Assembly (NCBI GenBank): GCA_003641695.1
Contig: QNBL01000052.1
Location: 1-11,251, forward strand
DNA: 11,251 nucleotides
Direction of reading: 5' to 3'
DNA from: Spirochaetota bacterium
Lineage (GTDB): Bacteria; Spirochaetota; Spirochaetia; B11-G9
This document shows positions 1 to 7,322 of the stretch, in pieces (position 1 is the stretch's first letter; every line of letters starts with the position of its first letter). The translations under genes and the position numbers were made by a program. A model generated the notes under the pieces. It was not told the origin of the DNA and made no database searches. It saw only the letters and a list, made by a program, of their open reading frames with translations.

Positions 1-1
1 A

Positions 2-1084
2 TCTCTGAGCAGCACCTATGGAAGTGAAAATAATTTTCAATGGAGAACAGCTGCAGACCTTCCCCTGTTTGAGCAGATCAGTATTTCTGCATCTCTGGAT
101 CAGGATATGAAAGGAACTGTGGGTTTTAATTTTAATCTCTTGAGCCATTCTGTAAAAGTGAAAACGTCCAGACTGGATTATGAGCAGAAACGTGCAGCTG
201 CAAAAGAAACAGCCGAAACAATTGCAAAAGCATCCATCAAATCGTACCTCGACTGGTCAGCAGCCAAAACAGATCTTGACATCCTTGGCAGGACCGCGGC
301 CCTTAAGGAAGATGCATACAACGATGAAAAGATCCGGTATGAAAAGGGGGAGTCTGTTCTCGATGATGTACGTAGTGCGTTTACTGCATGGTCTGAGTCC
401 AGGGCTGACGTGATCACGGCAAAAAATTCTCTGCTGGATCTGGAAAAAACATTATATTTAAATTTAGGCATTGATCCTCAAAATTCAACCATTCTTTCAG
501 TGGAGATGGATTCACTGTATACCTGTATAAGCGGTCTCGAAACTGAATTAAAATCTGCAGAATATTCCGTAACCGGCAGGTATGCTGTCATTAATGCACA
601 GATCGAAGCTGAAAAGAGCGAGACTGTCTATAAAAATACATGGCTTTTTGATCCCCAGCTGCTGATAGGAGGAGCACTTTCTATCTCTCCAAATACCATG
701 TATCCGGAAACCTCCATTACAGCATCGGTAAGCTTTGGATACGACAGCTGGAATAAAGAGAAACAGGAAGAACGTAAGGCAGCGCTTGAAATAAACCGCA
801 GGGAGAAGACACAGATCAGAAATTCTGAACAGCTCAGCCTGCAGCAGGCAATGGTGTCTGCTGAAAACAGTGATATAAACTGCAGCATTGCAGAAACAGA
901 AATGGAACAGGCAAAAGAGCTTCTGGAAGAGGCCCGTTTCCAGTACACTCAGGGAGAATATTCCTCATTAGAGCTGGAAGAAACTGTGATCCAGTATAGT
1001 CAGTCACAGAATAATCTTTTCAAGGCATTGGCGGCCCGCTATATGGCTTTAAGGACACTGAAAACATATGCAGTTCAAAAGTAA
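2..1084 (+). CDS. TolC-like outer-membrane efflux protein (OEP family), 5' end missing
   Basis: The reading frame is open from base 2, so the gene begins left of the window; 360 codons are visible. An ATG at 107 lies inside the protein and is not the start. The family forms trimeric outer-membrane channels that take substrates from inner-membrane pumps through a periplasmic adaptor. Two OEP repeats can be seen. Each has short alternating, beta-like segments followed by long amphipathic helices rich in Ala, Glu and Lys. The helix containing RYEKGESVLDDV (bases about 340-370) and the later helix containing FQYTQGEYSSLELEE (about 938-983) occupy equivalent places and are typical of the family. 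The C-terminus stops soon after the last helix, as usual. No pump or adaptor gene lies downstream, so partners are probably encoded upstream. The substrate cannot be told. Confidence 0.85.
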   Translation, partial: SLSSTYGSENNFQWRTAADLPLFEQISISASLDQDMKGTVGFNFNLLSHSVKVKTSRLDYEQKRAAAKETAETIAKASIKSYLDWSAAKTDLDILGRTAALKEDAYNDEKIRYEKGESVLDDVRSAFTAWSESRADVITAKNSLLDLEKTLYLNLGIDPQNSTILSVEMDSLYTCISGLETELKSAEYSVTGRYAVINAQIEAEKSETVYKNTWLFDPQLLIGGALSISPNTMYPETSITASVSFGYDSWNKEKQEERKAALEINRREKTQIRNSEQLSLQQAMVSAENSDINCSIAETEMEQAKELLEEARFQYTQGEYSSLELEETVIQYSQSQNNLFKALAARYMALRTLKTYAVQK

Positions 1085-1286
1085 TACTTCTTGTTGCTAT
1101 AAGCAAAAAAGAGACAATCCCTGCGATTGTATACGCCAGGGTTACCGCAACGGCCATCCAAAAAAGCATAAATGGAATGCAGATGAAAGCACATAATCCG
1201 ATGCAACCGGTGTTTCAAAATCAGGATCAACAATACGTAAAAGGACTGTGTTCCTGCCATACTCTCTTACCCAGAAAATCAGTCAT
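1020..1286 (-). pseudogene. Possible decayed small membrane-protein gene
   Basis: On the minus strand, protein-like reading is spread over three frames. An ATG at 1284-1286 opens MTDFLGK and soon stops. A second frame, open over 1145-1282, contains LLRIVDPDFETPVASDYVL. A third frame, open over 1023-1214 with its stop at 1020-1022, contains a strongly hydrophobic stretch (MLFWMAVAVTLAYTIAG, then IVSFLLIATRS) that looks like a membrane helix with a positive end. Codon choice in the second and third frames resembles the neighbouring genes. Two small indels would join them into one protein of about 85-90 residues. The 3' end overlaps the 3' end of the TolC gene by about 65 bases. I do not recognise a family. 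It may be a frameshifted gene, a chance arrangement, or (less likely) a sequencing error. Confidence 0.3.
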
Positions 1287-1290
1287 CAGA

Positions 1291-1319
1291 ATTCTATCTT
1301 GTCTGGCGGTGTTAATCAA
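1291..1319 (-). promoter_or_regulatory. Candidate sigma70-type promoter, leftward
   Basis: Read on the minus strand, TTGATT (1314-1319) and TAGAAT (1291-1296) are separated by 17 bases; the -10 matches 5 of 6 consensus bases. It would transcribe leftward into the broken minus-strand frames. The -35 lies inside the left arm of the inverted repeat, so a protein bound there could control it. The first ATG downstream is only 4 bases after the -10, so a start at that codon would be leaderless. Not proven. Confidence 0.4.
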
Positions 1320-1359
1320 TTATTTTTTTGAGGCTACAGGACAGCCTGAATTGATTAAC
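1311..1359. repeat. Nested inverted repeat, candidate operator
   Basis: Perfect 11-bp arms GTTAATCAATT (1311-1321) and AATTGATTAAC (1349-1359) enclose a 27-base centre. Inside that centre a second stem, AGGCT (1331-1335) and AGCCT (1343-1347), is nested. Because the arms are mirror images, each carries TTGATT in the outward direction. The left copy is spaced 17 bases from TAGAAT (minus strand). The right copy (1351-1356) is spaced 17 bases from a weaker TAAATT (1374-1379, plus strand). This suits a dimeric regulator's operator controlling divergent promoters. A transcribed hairpin is the alternative. A terminator is less likely because the outer stem is AT-rich and no T-run follows. Confidence 0.55.
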
Positions 1360-1378
1360 TGCAAAATATCCATTAAAT

Positions 1379-1407
1379 TTGACAGGAGAAAATATATTTT
1401 ATAGACT
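1379..1407 (+). promoter_or_regulatory. Sigma70-type promoter for the di-iron sensor/GGDEF-phoH unit
   Basis: TTGACA (1379-1384, full consensus -35) is followed after 17 bases by TAGACT (1402-1407, 4 of 6). Transcription would begin near 1413-1414, giving a leader of about 15 bases that contains the ribosome binding site at 1417-1423. It lies 20 bases beyond the inverted repeat, which could serve as its upstream regulatory site. Confidence 0.5.
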
Positions 1408-1416
1408 CTTTTAAAA

Positions 1417-1423
1417 AGGAAGG
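1417..1423 (+). promoter_or_regulatory. Ribosome binding site fixing a TTG start
   Basis: AGGAAGG sits 5 bases before the TTG at 1429. The reading frame has a stop at 1402-1404 and no ATG or GTG between that stop and the conserved domain, so the TTG is the only reasonable start. Confidence 0.65.
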
Positions 1424-1428
1424 TCCCG

Positions 1429-3213
1429 TTGGACGGTACAGTAGATAAGGAACTGGATTATAATCATGCTGTTAGACTTGCAGAGTCCGTATGGTGGGTC
1501 GGTCATTACCTTCTGGATGATCCCCTTCAGTGCCATGTATATTTAATAGAGGCCGGTGATCAGTCTGTTCTCATCGACCCCGGTTCAAAACTGACGTTTG
1601 ACAAAACACTGGAAAAGATAGAAGAGATCATTCCCTTTGACCGGATAAAGTATTTTGTTGCCCACCATCAGGATCCTGATATAACCGGTTCTTTTCAACA
1701 GATAGATGAACTGGTAACAAGAAAAGACGCTGTTATTCTCAGTCACTGGAGAACAAATGCGCTTTTAAAACATCTTGCTCTTGGACTGCCCCTGAACTGT
1801 GTTGAAGAAATGGACTGGAAATTGGATCTTCCCGGACGGCAGCTGCAGTTTGTTTTTACTCCATATCTGCATTTCGCCGGAGCTTTTACTACCTTTGACA
1901 AGAAAACCGGAGTTCTTTTTTCAAGTGATCTTTACGGCGGATTTACAGAAGGATGGTCCCTCTTTGCTGAAAGCGGGGATTATTTTGAGTCGATGCGGCT
2001 GTTTCATGAGCATTACATGCCCTCGAAAGAGATACTGAGGCACACGATAAAAAAATTCCAGCAATTACCCCTTACAATGATTGCACCCCAGCACGGTTCC
2101 ATAATATCCCGGGAGCTCATTGAACCCATTACAGAAGAATTGAGAAACCTGGATTGCGGAATTTTTCTCAAAGCAAGAAGAACATCGGATCTTTACAAAC
2201 TTTCAGATTTTAGCAGGTTTCATCGTACTTCGTTGGAAATCCTTACCACTAAAAGGGATTTTAGGGAAATAAAAGAAGCATTTACCCAAAATATCAAAAG
2301 ATTAATTCCTTTAAAGTGCATATCCTTTTATATAAAAGAGCCGGATGGAAGAATTTCAAAGCTTGCAGAGAAAGAAAACAGCGGTGAGGTGGGGGCTCGG
2401 GACATTCTGCTGAATTCAAGCATGATAGGTCTAACCCAAAAAGCATGGCAGAAAAAGTACGGACAGCACTTTTTTCTCCTTGACCGGAATGTGTTGATCA
2501 TACCCCTTTTTTCGTCTGAGACGAAAAAGGTTCTCTCTCTGTCAGTACTGGAGCTTGAAAAGGGGATAGCTATGGATGAAGAGTTGGCTGATGTTATCGA
2601 TGAGATCGTTCTTCCCTTAAGTGTTGCTGTCGAACGGGAGGTAATATTAGGGAAAGTGACAATGGAAAAGAATAAATTCTACGAACAGGCAATAAGGGAC
2701 AGGCTGACCGGACTGTATACCAGGGTGTACATGGAGGAAGCTGTAACCAGGCTTATGAAGATACATGACCGGAATGAGTCTTCTGCCTTTGCAGTTATAA
2801 TGTTTGATCTGGATCATTTTAAACGGGTAAACGATTTGTACGGTCATATTGCCGGGGATGAGGTTCTATCCAAAGCTGCTGAGGTTATCACCGAATGTAC
2901 CCGGGGAGAGGATATAAATGTACGCTACGGCGGTGAAGAGTTTGCTTCTTTTATAGTAACTTCCAATTGTCAGACCGTTGTGGCAATAGCAGAAAGGGTA
3001 CGGACAAAGATTGAAAAGATGAGGATTCGCTTCGGGAATCAAACGCTGCAGATAACAGTAAGCGGCGGTGTTGCATTCAGGAAACAGAAGGAAAGTTTGG
3101 AGAATGTGCTTAAGCGGGCTGATATGGCTCTATATCATGCCAAAGAAAAAAGCAGGAATTCTATTCAGATTCATTCCTTAGAGGAGCGTGAGCAGAATGA
3201 GTGGAAACGTTAA
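1429..3213 (+). CDS. ODP-like (di-iron MBL-fold) sensor diguanylate cyclase
   Basis: 594 residues, TTG start. Residues about 20-245 form a metallo-beta-lactamase-fold domain of the flavodiiron/ODP kind. Likely metal ligands are H80, D82 and D84 in HQDPDITG, then H148, D167 and H222. Flavodiiron proteins have HxExDH here, so Glu is replaced by Asp and the last His by Ile (I85). No flavodoxin domain follows, which argues against an oxygen reductase and for a sensor. Residues about 265-405 look GAF-like, followed by a linker helix. Residues about 420-585 are a GGDEF domain: DRLTGLY, FDLDHFKRVND and the active-site loop GGEEF (501-505). RGED (492-495) lies exactly five residues before it, the c-di-GMP inhibitory I-site. 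No membrane segment is seen, so it should act in the cytoplasm, making c-di-GMP from two GTP. The 3' end overlaps the next gene. Enzyme activity is well supported; the signal (O2, NO or iron) is inference. Confidence 0.85.
   Translation: MDGTVDKELDYNHAVRLAESVWWVGHYLLDDPLQCHVYLIEAGDQSVLIDPGSKLTFDKTLEKIEEIIPFDRIKYFVAHHQDPDITGSFQQIDELVTRKDAVILSHWRTNALLKHLALGLPLNCVEEMDWKLDLPGRQLQFVFTPYLHFAGAFTTFDKKTGVLFSSDLYGGFTEGWSLFAESGDYFESMRLFHEHYMPSKEILRHTIKKFQQLPLTMIAPQHGSIISRELIEPITEELRNLDCGIFLKARRTSDLYKLSDFSRFHRTSLEILTTKRDFREIKEAFTQNIKRLIPLKCISFYIKEPDGRISKLAEKENSGEVGARDILLNSSMIGLTQKAWQKKYGQHFFLLDRNVLIIPLFSSETKKVLSLSVLELEKGIAMDEELADVIDEIVLPLSVAVEREVILGKVTMEKNKFYEQAIRDRLTGLYTRVYMEEAVTRLMKIHDRNESSAFAVIMFDLDHFKRVNDLYGHIAGDEVLSKAAEVITECTRGEDINVRYGGEEFASFIVTSNCQTVVAIAERVRTKIEKMRIRFGNQTLQITVSGGVAFRKQKESLENVLKRADMALYHAKEKSRNSIQIHSLEEREQNEWKR
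3181..3186 (+). promoter_or_regulatory. Ribosome binding site choosing the PIN-PhoH start
   Basis: GAGGAG lies inside the end of the upstream gene. It is 10 bases before ATG 3197, which is usable. It is only 1 base before an in-frame GTG at 3188, which is too close. The ATG is therefore preferred. Confidence 0.5.
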
Positions 3214-4501
3214 AACCTTTGTTATCGATACCAATGTTTTTATCCATAAATCCGATGCGGTTTTGTCCTTCAGGGACAACGAGATTGTCATCCCCCTGGG
3301 GGTTCTTGAAGAGCTGGACAATCTTAAGGCCTACAGCGATGAGCGGGGAAGAAATGCACGTCACGCAATACGGTTTATCGACGAAGCAGCAAGGGGGGGT
3401 GATCTCAATACCGGAGTGAAACTTGAAAACGGGTCCATATTGAAGGTAGCTGTTTCGTTCAACAAAGGGAGTATGGCCGGGGGGCTGAAGAGGGACAAGA
3501 TAGACAATCAGATAATTCAAACCGCTCTTGATCTTCAGAAAGAAGGTAGAAGGGTATTTTTTGTTTCGAAGGATATAAACGCCAGGGTGAAAGCTCAGTC
3601 TCTGGGGCTTAAAGCCGTTGATTATGAAAAGCAGAAGGTGAATATTACAGACCTGTACATGGGATACAGGGAAGTTCAGGTATCAGGGGAGACGTGCCGT
3701 TCTCTGGAAGCTGTCGGTACGGTTCCCTGGAACGAGGATCTTGTTCCGAACGAGTTTGTGATTCTTAAAAGTAAAGGAATGCAAAACCCGATCTTGTCGA
3801 GGTATGATGCAGAGACCAGACAGCTGGATATGGTAAAAGAGTTTTCTGAAAGCATCTGCGGTATAAAACCTTTTAATCAGCAGCAGCAAATGGCTCTCAA
3901 TATCCTTCTCGATGATTCCATATCCCTGGTTACGCTGGTTGGGAAAGCAGGAACGGGTAAAACCCTATTGGCCCTTGCTGCGGGACTGCACCGGGTGTTC
4001 CATGACAACAAATTCTCCAGGGTCCTTGTTTCCAGACCGGTTATACCCTTTGGGAAGGATATAGGATACCTTCCCGGAGATAAAGAGGAAAAACTGAGTC
4101 ACTGGATGCAGCCCATATTCGATAATCTGGAGTACATACTGTCTGTTCACAAGTTTCCCGGAGTAAAGGATAAAGGAGCAATGATACAGACGGATAAAAT
4201 TTACATAGAAGCTCTAACCTACATGAGGGGCAGATCGCTGCCGGGACAGTACATAATAATTGACGAGGTCCAGAATCTATCCCCGAATGAGATAAAAACT
4301 GTTGTCAGCAGAGCCGGAAAGGGGACCAAGATTGTCCTGACCGGGGATCCTTATCAGATAGACAGTCCGTATCTGGATTCCAACTCCAACGGTTTGACAT
4401 ATCTGGTGGAGGCCTTCAGGGGGCAGCGCGTTTTCGGGCATGTTCTCCTGGAGAAATCGGAGAGAAGTGAGTTATCTGAATTGGCTGCGGAATTATTATA
4501 A
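3197..4501 (+). CDS. PIN domain - PhoH family ATPase (YlaK/PhoH2 type)
   Basis: 434 residues from ATG 3197. Residues about 6-145 form a PIN ribonuclease-type domain. Acidic residues at the expected places are D11 (VIDTN), E39 (LEEL), D103 (KIDNQI) and D126 (SKDIN). Residues about 225-434 form a PhoH ATPase. It has Walker A GKAGTGKT (249-256), the family's YLPGDKEEK, Walker B IIIDEVQN (353-360), TGDPYQID, and the C-terminal LEKSERSE. PIN-PhoH proteins are cytosolic. Mycobacterial PhoH2 has been described as an ATP-dependent RNA unwinding and cleaving enzyme, so an RNA-processing role is likely but not shown here. The gene overlaps the 3' end of the diguanylate cyclase gene by 17 bases, implying translational coupling. 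All catalytic motifs appear intact. No clear terminator is visible in the 47 bases that follow. Confidence 0.9.
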   Translation: MSGNVKTFVIDTNVFIHKSDAVLSFRDNEIVIPLGVLEELDNLKAYSDERGRNARHAIRFIDEAARGGDLNTGVKLENGSILKVAVSFNKGSMAGGLKRDKIDNQIIQTALDLQKEGRRVFFVSKDINARVKAQSLGLKAVDYEKQKVNITDLYMGYREVQVSGETCRSLEAVGTVPWNEDLVPNEFVILKSKGMQNPILSRYDAETRQLDMVKEFSESICGIKPFNQQQQMALNILLDDSISLVTLVGKAGTGKTLLALAAGLHRVFHDNKFSRVLVSRPVIPFGKDIGYLPGDKEEKLSHWMQPIFDNLEYILSVHKFPGVKDKGAMIQTDKIYIEALTYMRGRSLPGQYIIIDEVQNLSPNEIKTVVSRAGKGTKIVLTGDPYQIDSPYLDSNSNGLTYLVEAFRGQRVFGHVLLEKSERSELSELAAELL

Positions 4502-4548
4502 AAACTTTTTGTGAACTCTTCCCCCGGTTTTGCCGACAATGATACGGT

Positions 4549-6822
4549 ATGAAACGGTGGTTAATAATAATTTTTTCCTTTCTGTCACTCAGCGTATCCG
4601 CTGATGTTGTATTCAGCGGTCTGGATCTCTCCCCTTCCGATCAGCTTTTATTTTCTGCTGAGACCAGAGGCCCTGTCCACGGATCCTACCGCACACTTTT
4701 TAGTGCAGATGTGGGTTCTCAATCTTTTTGCCAGCTGACCTTCTTCCCTGAAAGGGCGGTACTGCTGGAAAACGGAAAGCGGCTGCAGATTCAGAACCGT
4801 TTCGGTATTTTCAGAACCGATGAGAACATGGGTTCAATGAAAGTCGTTGATGAATTTCCCTCTTTTGTACATGGATCCGAGATCCAGAGCGGAAAAATCA
4901 GAAATGTGGAATCATCTCCCGACGGCAGGTACCTCCTGTATTACCGGCAAAGCAGCGTTTCATATGCAGATCTCGTTCTATTCGATGTAAAGAACAAGAC
5001 TCAAACGGTAATATCGGAACATACAGGATTCTCCTTTGACGATTTGCTTGCCAAATGGTCTCCGGATTCAAAATTTTTTGTCTATGTAAAAAATGGTATG
5101 GTCAGTTATTTTTCAATTGATCAGCTTACCGGCTCCGGTATTATTGCCGAGAATCTCCGTTCAATAGGGGAGGGTTCCATAAACAGTGTAAACTGGTCCT
5201 CCCGGAATGATCTGTACTATATAAAGAGATCCAGGGTATATAAAATCCTTTCAGCAGAATTCTTTACCAGATCAATGTATCAGAGCATATTTGAAATTGG
5301 AGATATCGTAGGCAAAATCCCCTTTGGATTTGACCCGAACTTTGACCGTTTTACAATTTCCCCCGACGGGAAGAAAATCCTTTTGGAAAAGGGAGGGAGA
5401 AACCTCTTCCTGTACTATCTGAGGAGTGATGACTATCTATCCATTGGAACGGTAAAATCACTTCCCTATCTCTATCTTCCCCGGAATACCAGGGTTAAAA
5501 GGGTTATTTGGTCTGATACCGACATAATTACTGTTTTAACTTTGGAACTGCACAATGGGGAAATGGTTCCCTCTGTATACCGTATTGATCTCATTGCACA
5601 GGAAGATGCTCTTATTTTTAAACAAACAGAAGATAAAGGGGTTTTGGATATAAGTATATCTCCTGACGGTAAAACAGCGGCTTTACTTAAATCCGATAGA
5701 ATAGAGTTGAAGGAATATGCAACATGGACCAGAGAAAAGGTTATTAATTCTGTAAGACCTCTTCATATTCTCTGGCGCAATTCCTCGAGTCTCGTTGTAG
5801 CCGGGGGATACACTACCACTCTGGTGGATCTGGAATCCGGGGATACACAGGTACTTCTTCTATCCCAGATTGGGGATTATGGTTTTGCCAAAGACGGGGC
5901 TGTTTACGGAACTGTAGCCGGCACATCCTACATATGGAATGCCGATAAAGCATCCTGGAGTCCTGCTGACTCTGTTACGAAGAATGAATCGGGAAATACT
6001 TCCGAGTCTTTCCGGGTGTATCTGGAAAAAAGCACTTTGGGAAGTTACCGGAACCTCGTTATGCTGCGGGACATAAAAGGATACGGGACAAAACCCCTGT
6101 TTCCTGCTCCTGAAAAGAATTACGAGTCTTTCCCGAAGAGTGAAGAGAAGCTGAAAAGCTCAATTTTTTCTCATGGATCAAGGATACGGCGCCGGGAAGT
6201 ATCGCTGGTTTTTAACTGTATTAATACCGTTGAAGGGCTTGCCGAGATTCTGGAGATCCTTTCAGAGTATGATATTCATGCTACATTTTTTCTGAACGGA
6301 GAGTTTATCCGGAGAAATCCCGATGCAGTCAGAGAGCTGAGCGGTCTGGATCATGAGATAGGTTCTCTTTTCTATACCTACTTTAATATGACCGATTCAA
6401 GGTACAGGATTGACGAAGGTTTCATAAAAAGAGGTTTGGGGCGTAATGAGGATGATTATTTCGCGCTTACGGGAAAGGAGCTTTCCCTCCTGTGGCATGC
6501 TCCCTACTATTTTGTTAACAGCGATATCCTGAAAGCTGCTGAGGATATGGATTACCGGTATGTGGGTAGAGATATCGATCCTCTGGACTGGGTCCCTTAC
6601 GAGGAGTGTCATGGAGTGAATCTTTACAAGTCCTCCAGGGATATAATCGAGGATGTTCTTGAAGCGAAAAAGCCGGGATCAATCATACCTGTCAGGGTCG
6701 GGGAGGTTGAGAAGGGCAGAAAAGACTATCTTTTTCAAAATCTTGATCTTTTAATAAATGGTCTCATAGTAAAAGGATATGCAATAGTGCCTGTAACGGT
6801 GCTTATGGAGCATGCAAAATGA
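4549..6822 (+). CDS. Secreted TolB-like propeller fused to a degenerate polysaccharide-deacetylase domain
   Basis: 757 residues. The N-terminus (MKRWLIIIFSFLSLSVSA) is a signal peptide with a likely cut after A18, so the protein is periplasmic or surface-exposed. Four PD40/TolB-type motifs, SPDG or SPDS at 123, 171, 271 and 371, mark a beta-propeller over about residues 40-470. Residues about 550-757 follow the NodB deacetylase fold: ATFFLNGEF, DHEIG, WHAPYY, DPLDW and GSIIP. The catalytic residues are gone. The Asp pair of motif 1 is N556-C557, the two metal His of motif 2 are L607 and Y611, and the usual His of the last motif is Arg (PVRVG). It therefore probably binds rather than deacetylates a glycan, or plays a structural role in the envelope. 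The gene starts 47 bases after the PIN-PhoH gene with only a weak ribosome binding site. Its own promoter was not identified. Confidence 0.75.
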   Translation: MKRWLIIIFSFLSLSVSADVVFSGLDLSPSDQLLFSAETRGPVHGSYRTLFSADVGSQSFCQLTFFPERAVLLENGKRLQIQNRFGIFRTDENMGSMKVVDEFPSFVHGSEIQSGKIRNVESSPDGRYLLYYRQSSVSYADLVLFDVKNKTQTVISEHTGFSFDDLLAKWSPDSKFFVYVKNGMVSYFSIDQLTGSGIIAENLRSIGEGSINSVNWSSRNDLYYIKRSRVYKILSAEFFTRSMYQSIFEIGDIVGKIPFGFDPNFDRFTISPDGKKILLEKGGRNLFLYYLRSDDYLSIGTVKSLPYLYLPRNTRVKRVIWSDTDIITVLTLELHNGEMVPSVYRIDLIAQEDALIFKQTEDKGVLDISISPDGKTAALLKSDRIELKEYATWTREKVINSVRPLHILWRNSSSLVVAGGYTTTLVDLESGDTQVLLLSQIGDYGFAKDGAVYGTVAGTSYIWNADKASWSPADSVTKNESGNTSESFRVYLEKSTLGSYRNLVMLRDIKGYGTKPLFPAPEKNYESFPKSEEKLKSSIFSHGSRIRRREVSLVFNCINTVEGLAEILEILSEYDIHATFFLNGEFIRRNPDAVRELSGLDHEIGSLFYTYFNMTDSRYRIDEGFIKRGLGRNEDDYFALTGKELSLLWHAPYYFVNSDILKAAEDMDYRYVGRDIDPLDWVPYEECHGVNLYKSSRDIIEDVLEAKKPGSIIPVRVGEVEKGRKDYLFQNLDLLINGLIVKGYAIVPVTVLMEHAK

Positions 6823-6828
6823 TTAATT

Positions 6829-6849
6829 TTAATTTGCACTTGCAATTAA
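6829..6849. repeat. Short palindrome upstream of fliS
   Basis: TTAATTTGCA, CT, TGCAATTAA forms an inverted repeat with one extra T in the left arm; the core TTGCACTTGCAA is perfect apart from its 2-base centre. The loop is too small for a good RNA hairpin, so a protein-binding site is more likely than a terminator. TATAGA at 6861-6866 could be a -10, with TTGCAA at 6840-6845 as a poorly spaced (15 bases) -35. No sigma28-type flagellar promoter was seen in this 73-base gap. Confidence 0.35.
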
Positions 6850-6883
6850 GCACTTTTATTTATAGATTTGAATTATCCTGTGC

Positions 6884-6890
6884 GGAGGAG
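6884..6890 (+). promoter_or_regulatory. Strong ribosome binding site for fliS (GTG start)
   Basis: GGAGGAG lies 5 bases before GTG 6896. This near-perfect site supports the GTG start, and the protein it yields begins as FliS proteins usually do. Confidence 0.7.
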
Positions 6891-6895
6891 AAGAG

Positions 6896-7318
6896 GTGAG
6901 TACAGTCAACAGATTAAATGCGTATAAAGAGACTCATATTAAAACGGCCAGCGGCGGAAGGCTGATTATTATGATCTATGATGAAGCTGTAAGACAGCTG
7001 GATTATGCCATTGAAGCATTGGAAGGAAAGCCCCAGAAGTTTGATTTGGCAAGCAATGCCATAATTAAAACACAGGATCTGATAACAGAGCTCATGGTTT
7101 CCCTTGATTTTGAGAAGGGAGGTGAGATAGCCCAGAATCTTTTCAGCCTCTATATGTTCTTTAACCGGCAGCTCATGGATGCTAACGTTAAGAAGGATGT
7201 AGCCATGCTTAAGAGTGTGCTGGGGTTTGTGTCTGATCTTCGTGATGCCTGGCATCAGGCAATCAATAGAACGTCGGTAAAAGGGCAGACTCCGGGCGGG
7301 ATAAACATAGCCGGTTAG
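6896..7318 (+). CDS. fliS: Flagellin export chaperone FliS
   Basis: 140 residues, the usual length of the family. FliS is a cytosolic four-helix chaperone that wraps the C-terminal end of newly made flagellin, stops it polymerising early and delivers it to the flagellar export gate. Family features are NAYKETHIKTAS near the N-terminus, followed by LIIMIYDEAVRQLDYAIEAL (about residues 24-43), an Ile/Leu-rich second helix, and a last helix ending in DLRDAWHQA. The client in a spirochaete would be the FlaB core of the periplasmic flagella (inference). The start is a GTG behind a very strong Shine-Dalgarno site. A small helical-protein gene follows after 4 bases and then polA, so fliS heads this operon. 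Confidence 0.92.
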   Translation: MSTVNRLNAYKETHIKTASGGRLIIMIYDEAVRQLDYAIEALEGKPQKFDLASNAIIKTQDLITELMVSLDFEKGGEIAQNLFSLYMFFNRQLMDANVKKDVAMLKSVLGFVSDLRDAWHQAINRTSVKGQTPGGINIAG

Positions 7319-7322
7319 CTGT

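Larger units (their letters stand above)
1085..1428. other. Intergenic region of 344 bases
   Basis: No intact plus-strand gene is convincing here. The stretch holds broken minus-strand coding-like sequence (to about 1286), a minus-strand promoter candidate (1291-1319), an inverted repeat (1311-1359), a plus-strand promoter (1379-1407) and a ribosome binding site for the next gene. A short hairpin (TTGCT, ATA, AGCAA; 1094-1106) lies just after the TolC stop. It is AT-rich and not followed by a T-run on the + strand, so I do not call it a terminator for that gene. Confidence 0.7.

Noticed and set aside
107..109. ATG at 107 as the start of the TolC-like gene
   Set aside because: The frame is open and protein-like from base 2, there is no ribosome binding site before 107, and the family needs more N-terminal sequence.
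1094..1106. Small hairpin after the TolC stop as a terminator
   Set aside because: Only a 5-bp AT-rich stem, followed by A rather than T on the + strand.
1177..1404. 75-residue plus-strand open frame in the intergenic gap
   Set aside because: No ribosome binding site, composition unlike a protein, and it runs through the inverted repeat and the promoter region.
4502..4548. Terminator or promoter between the PIN-PhoH gene and the propeller gene
   Set aside because: No stable stem with T-run and no well-spaced -35/-10 pair found; the genes may be co-transcribed.
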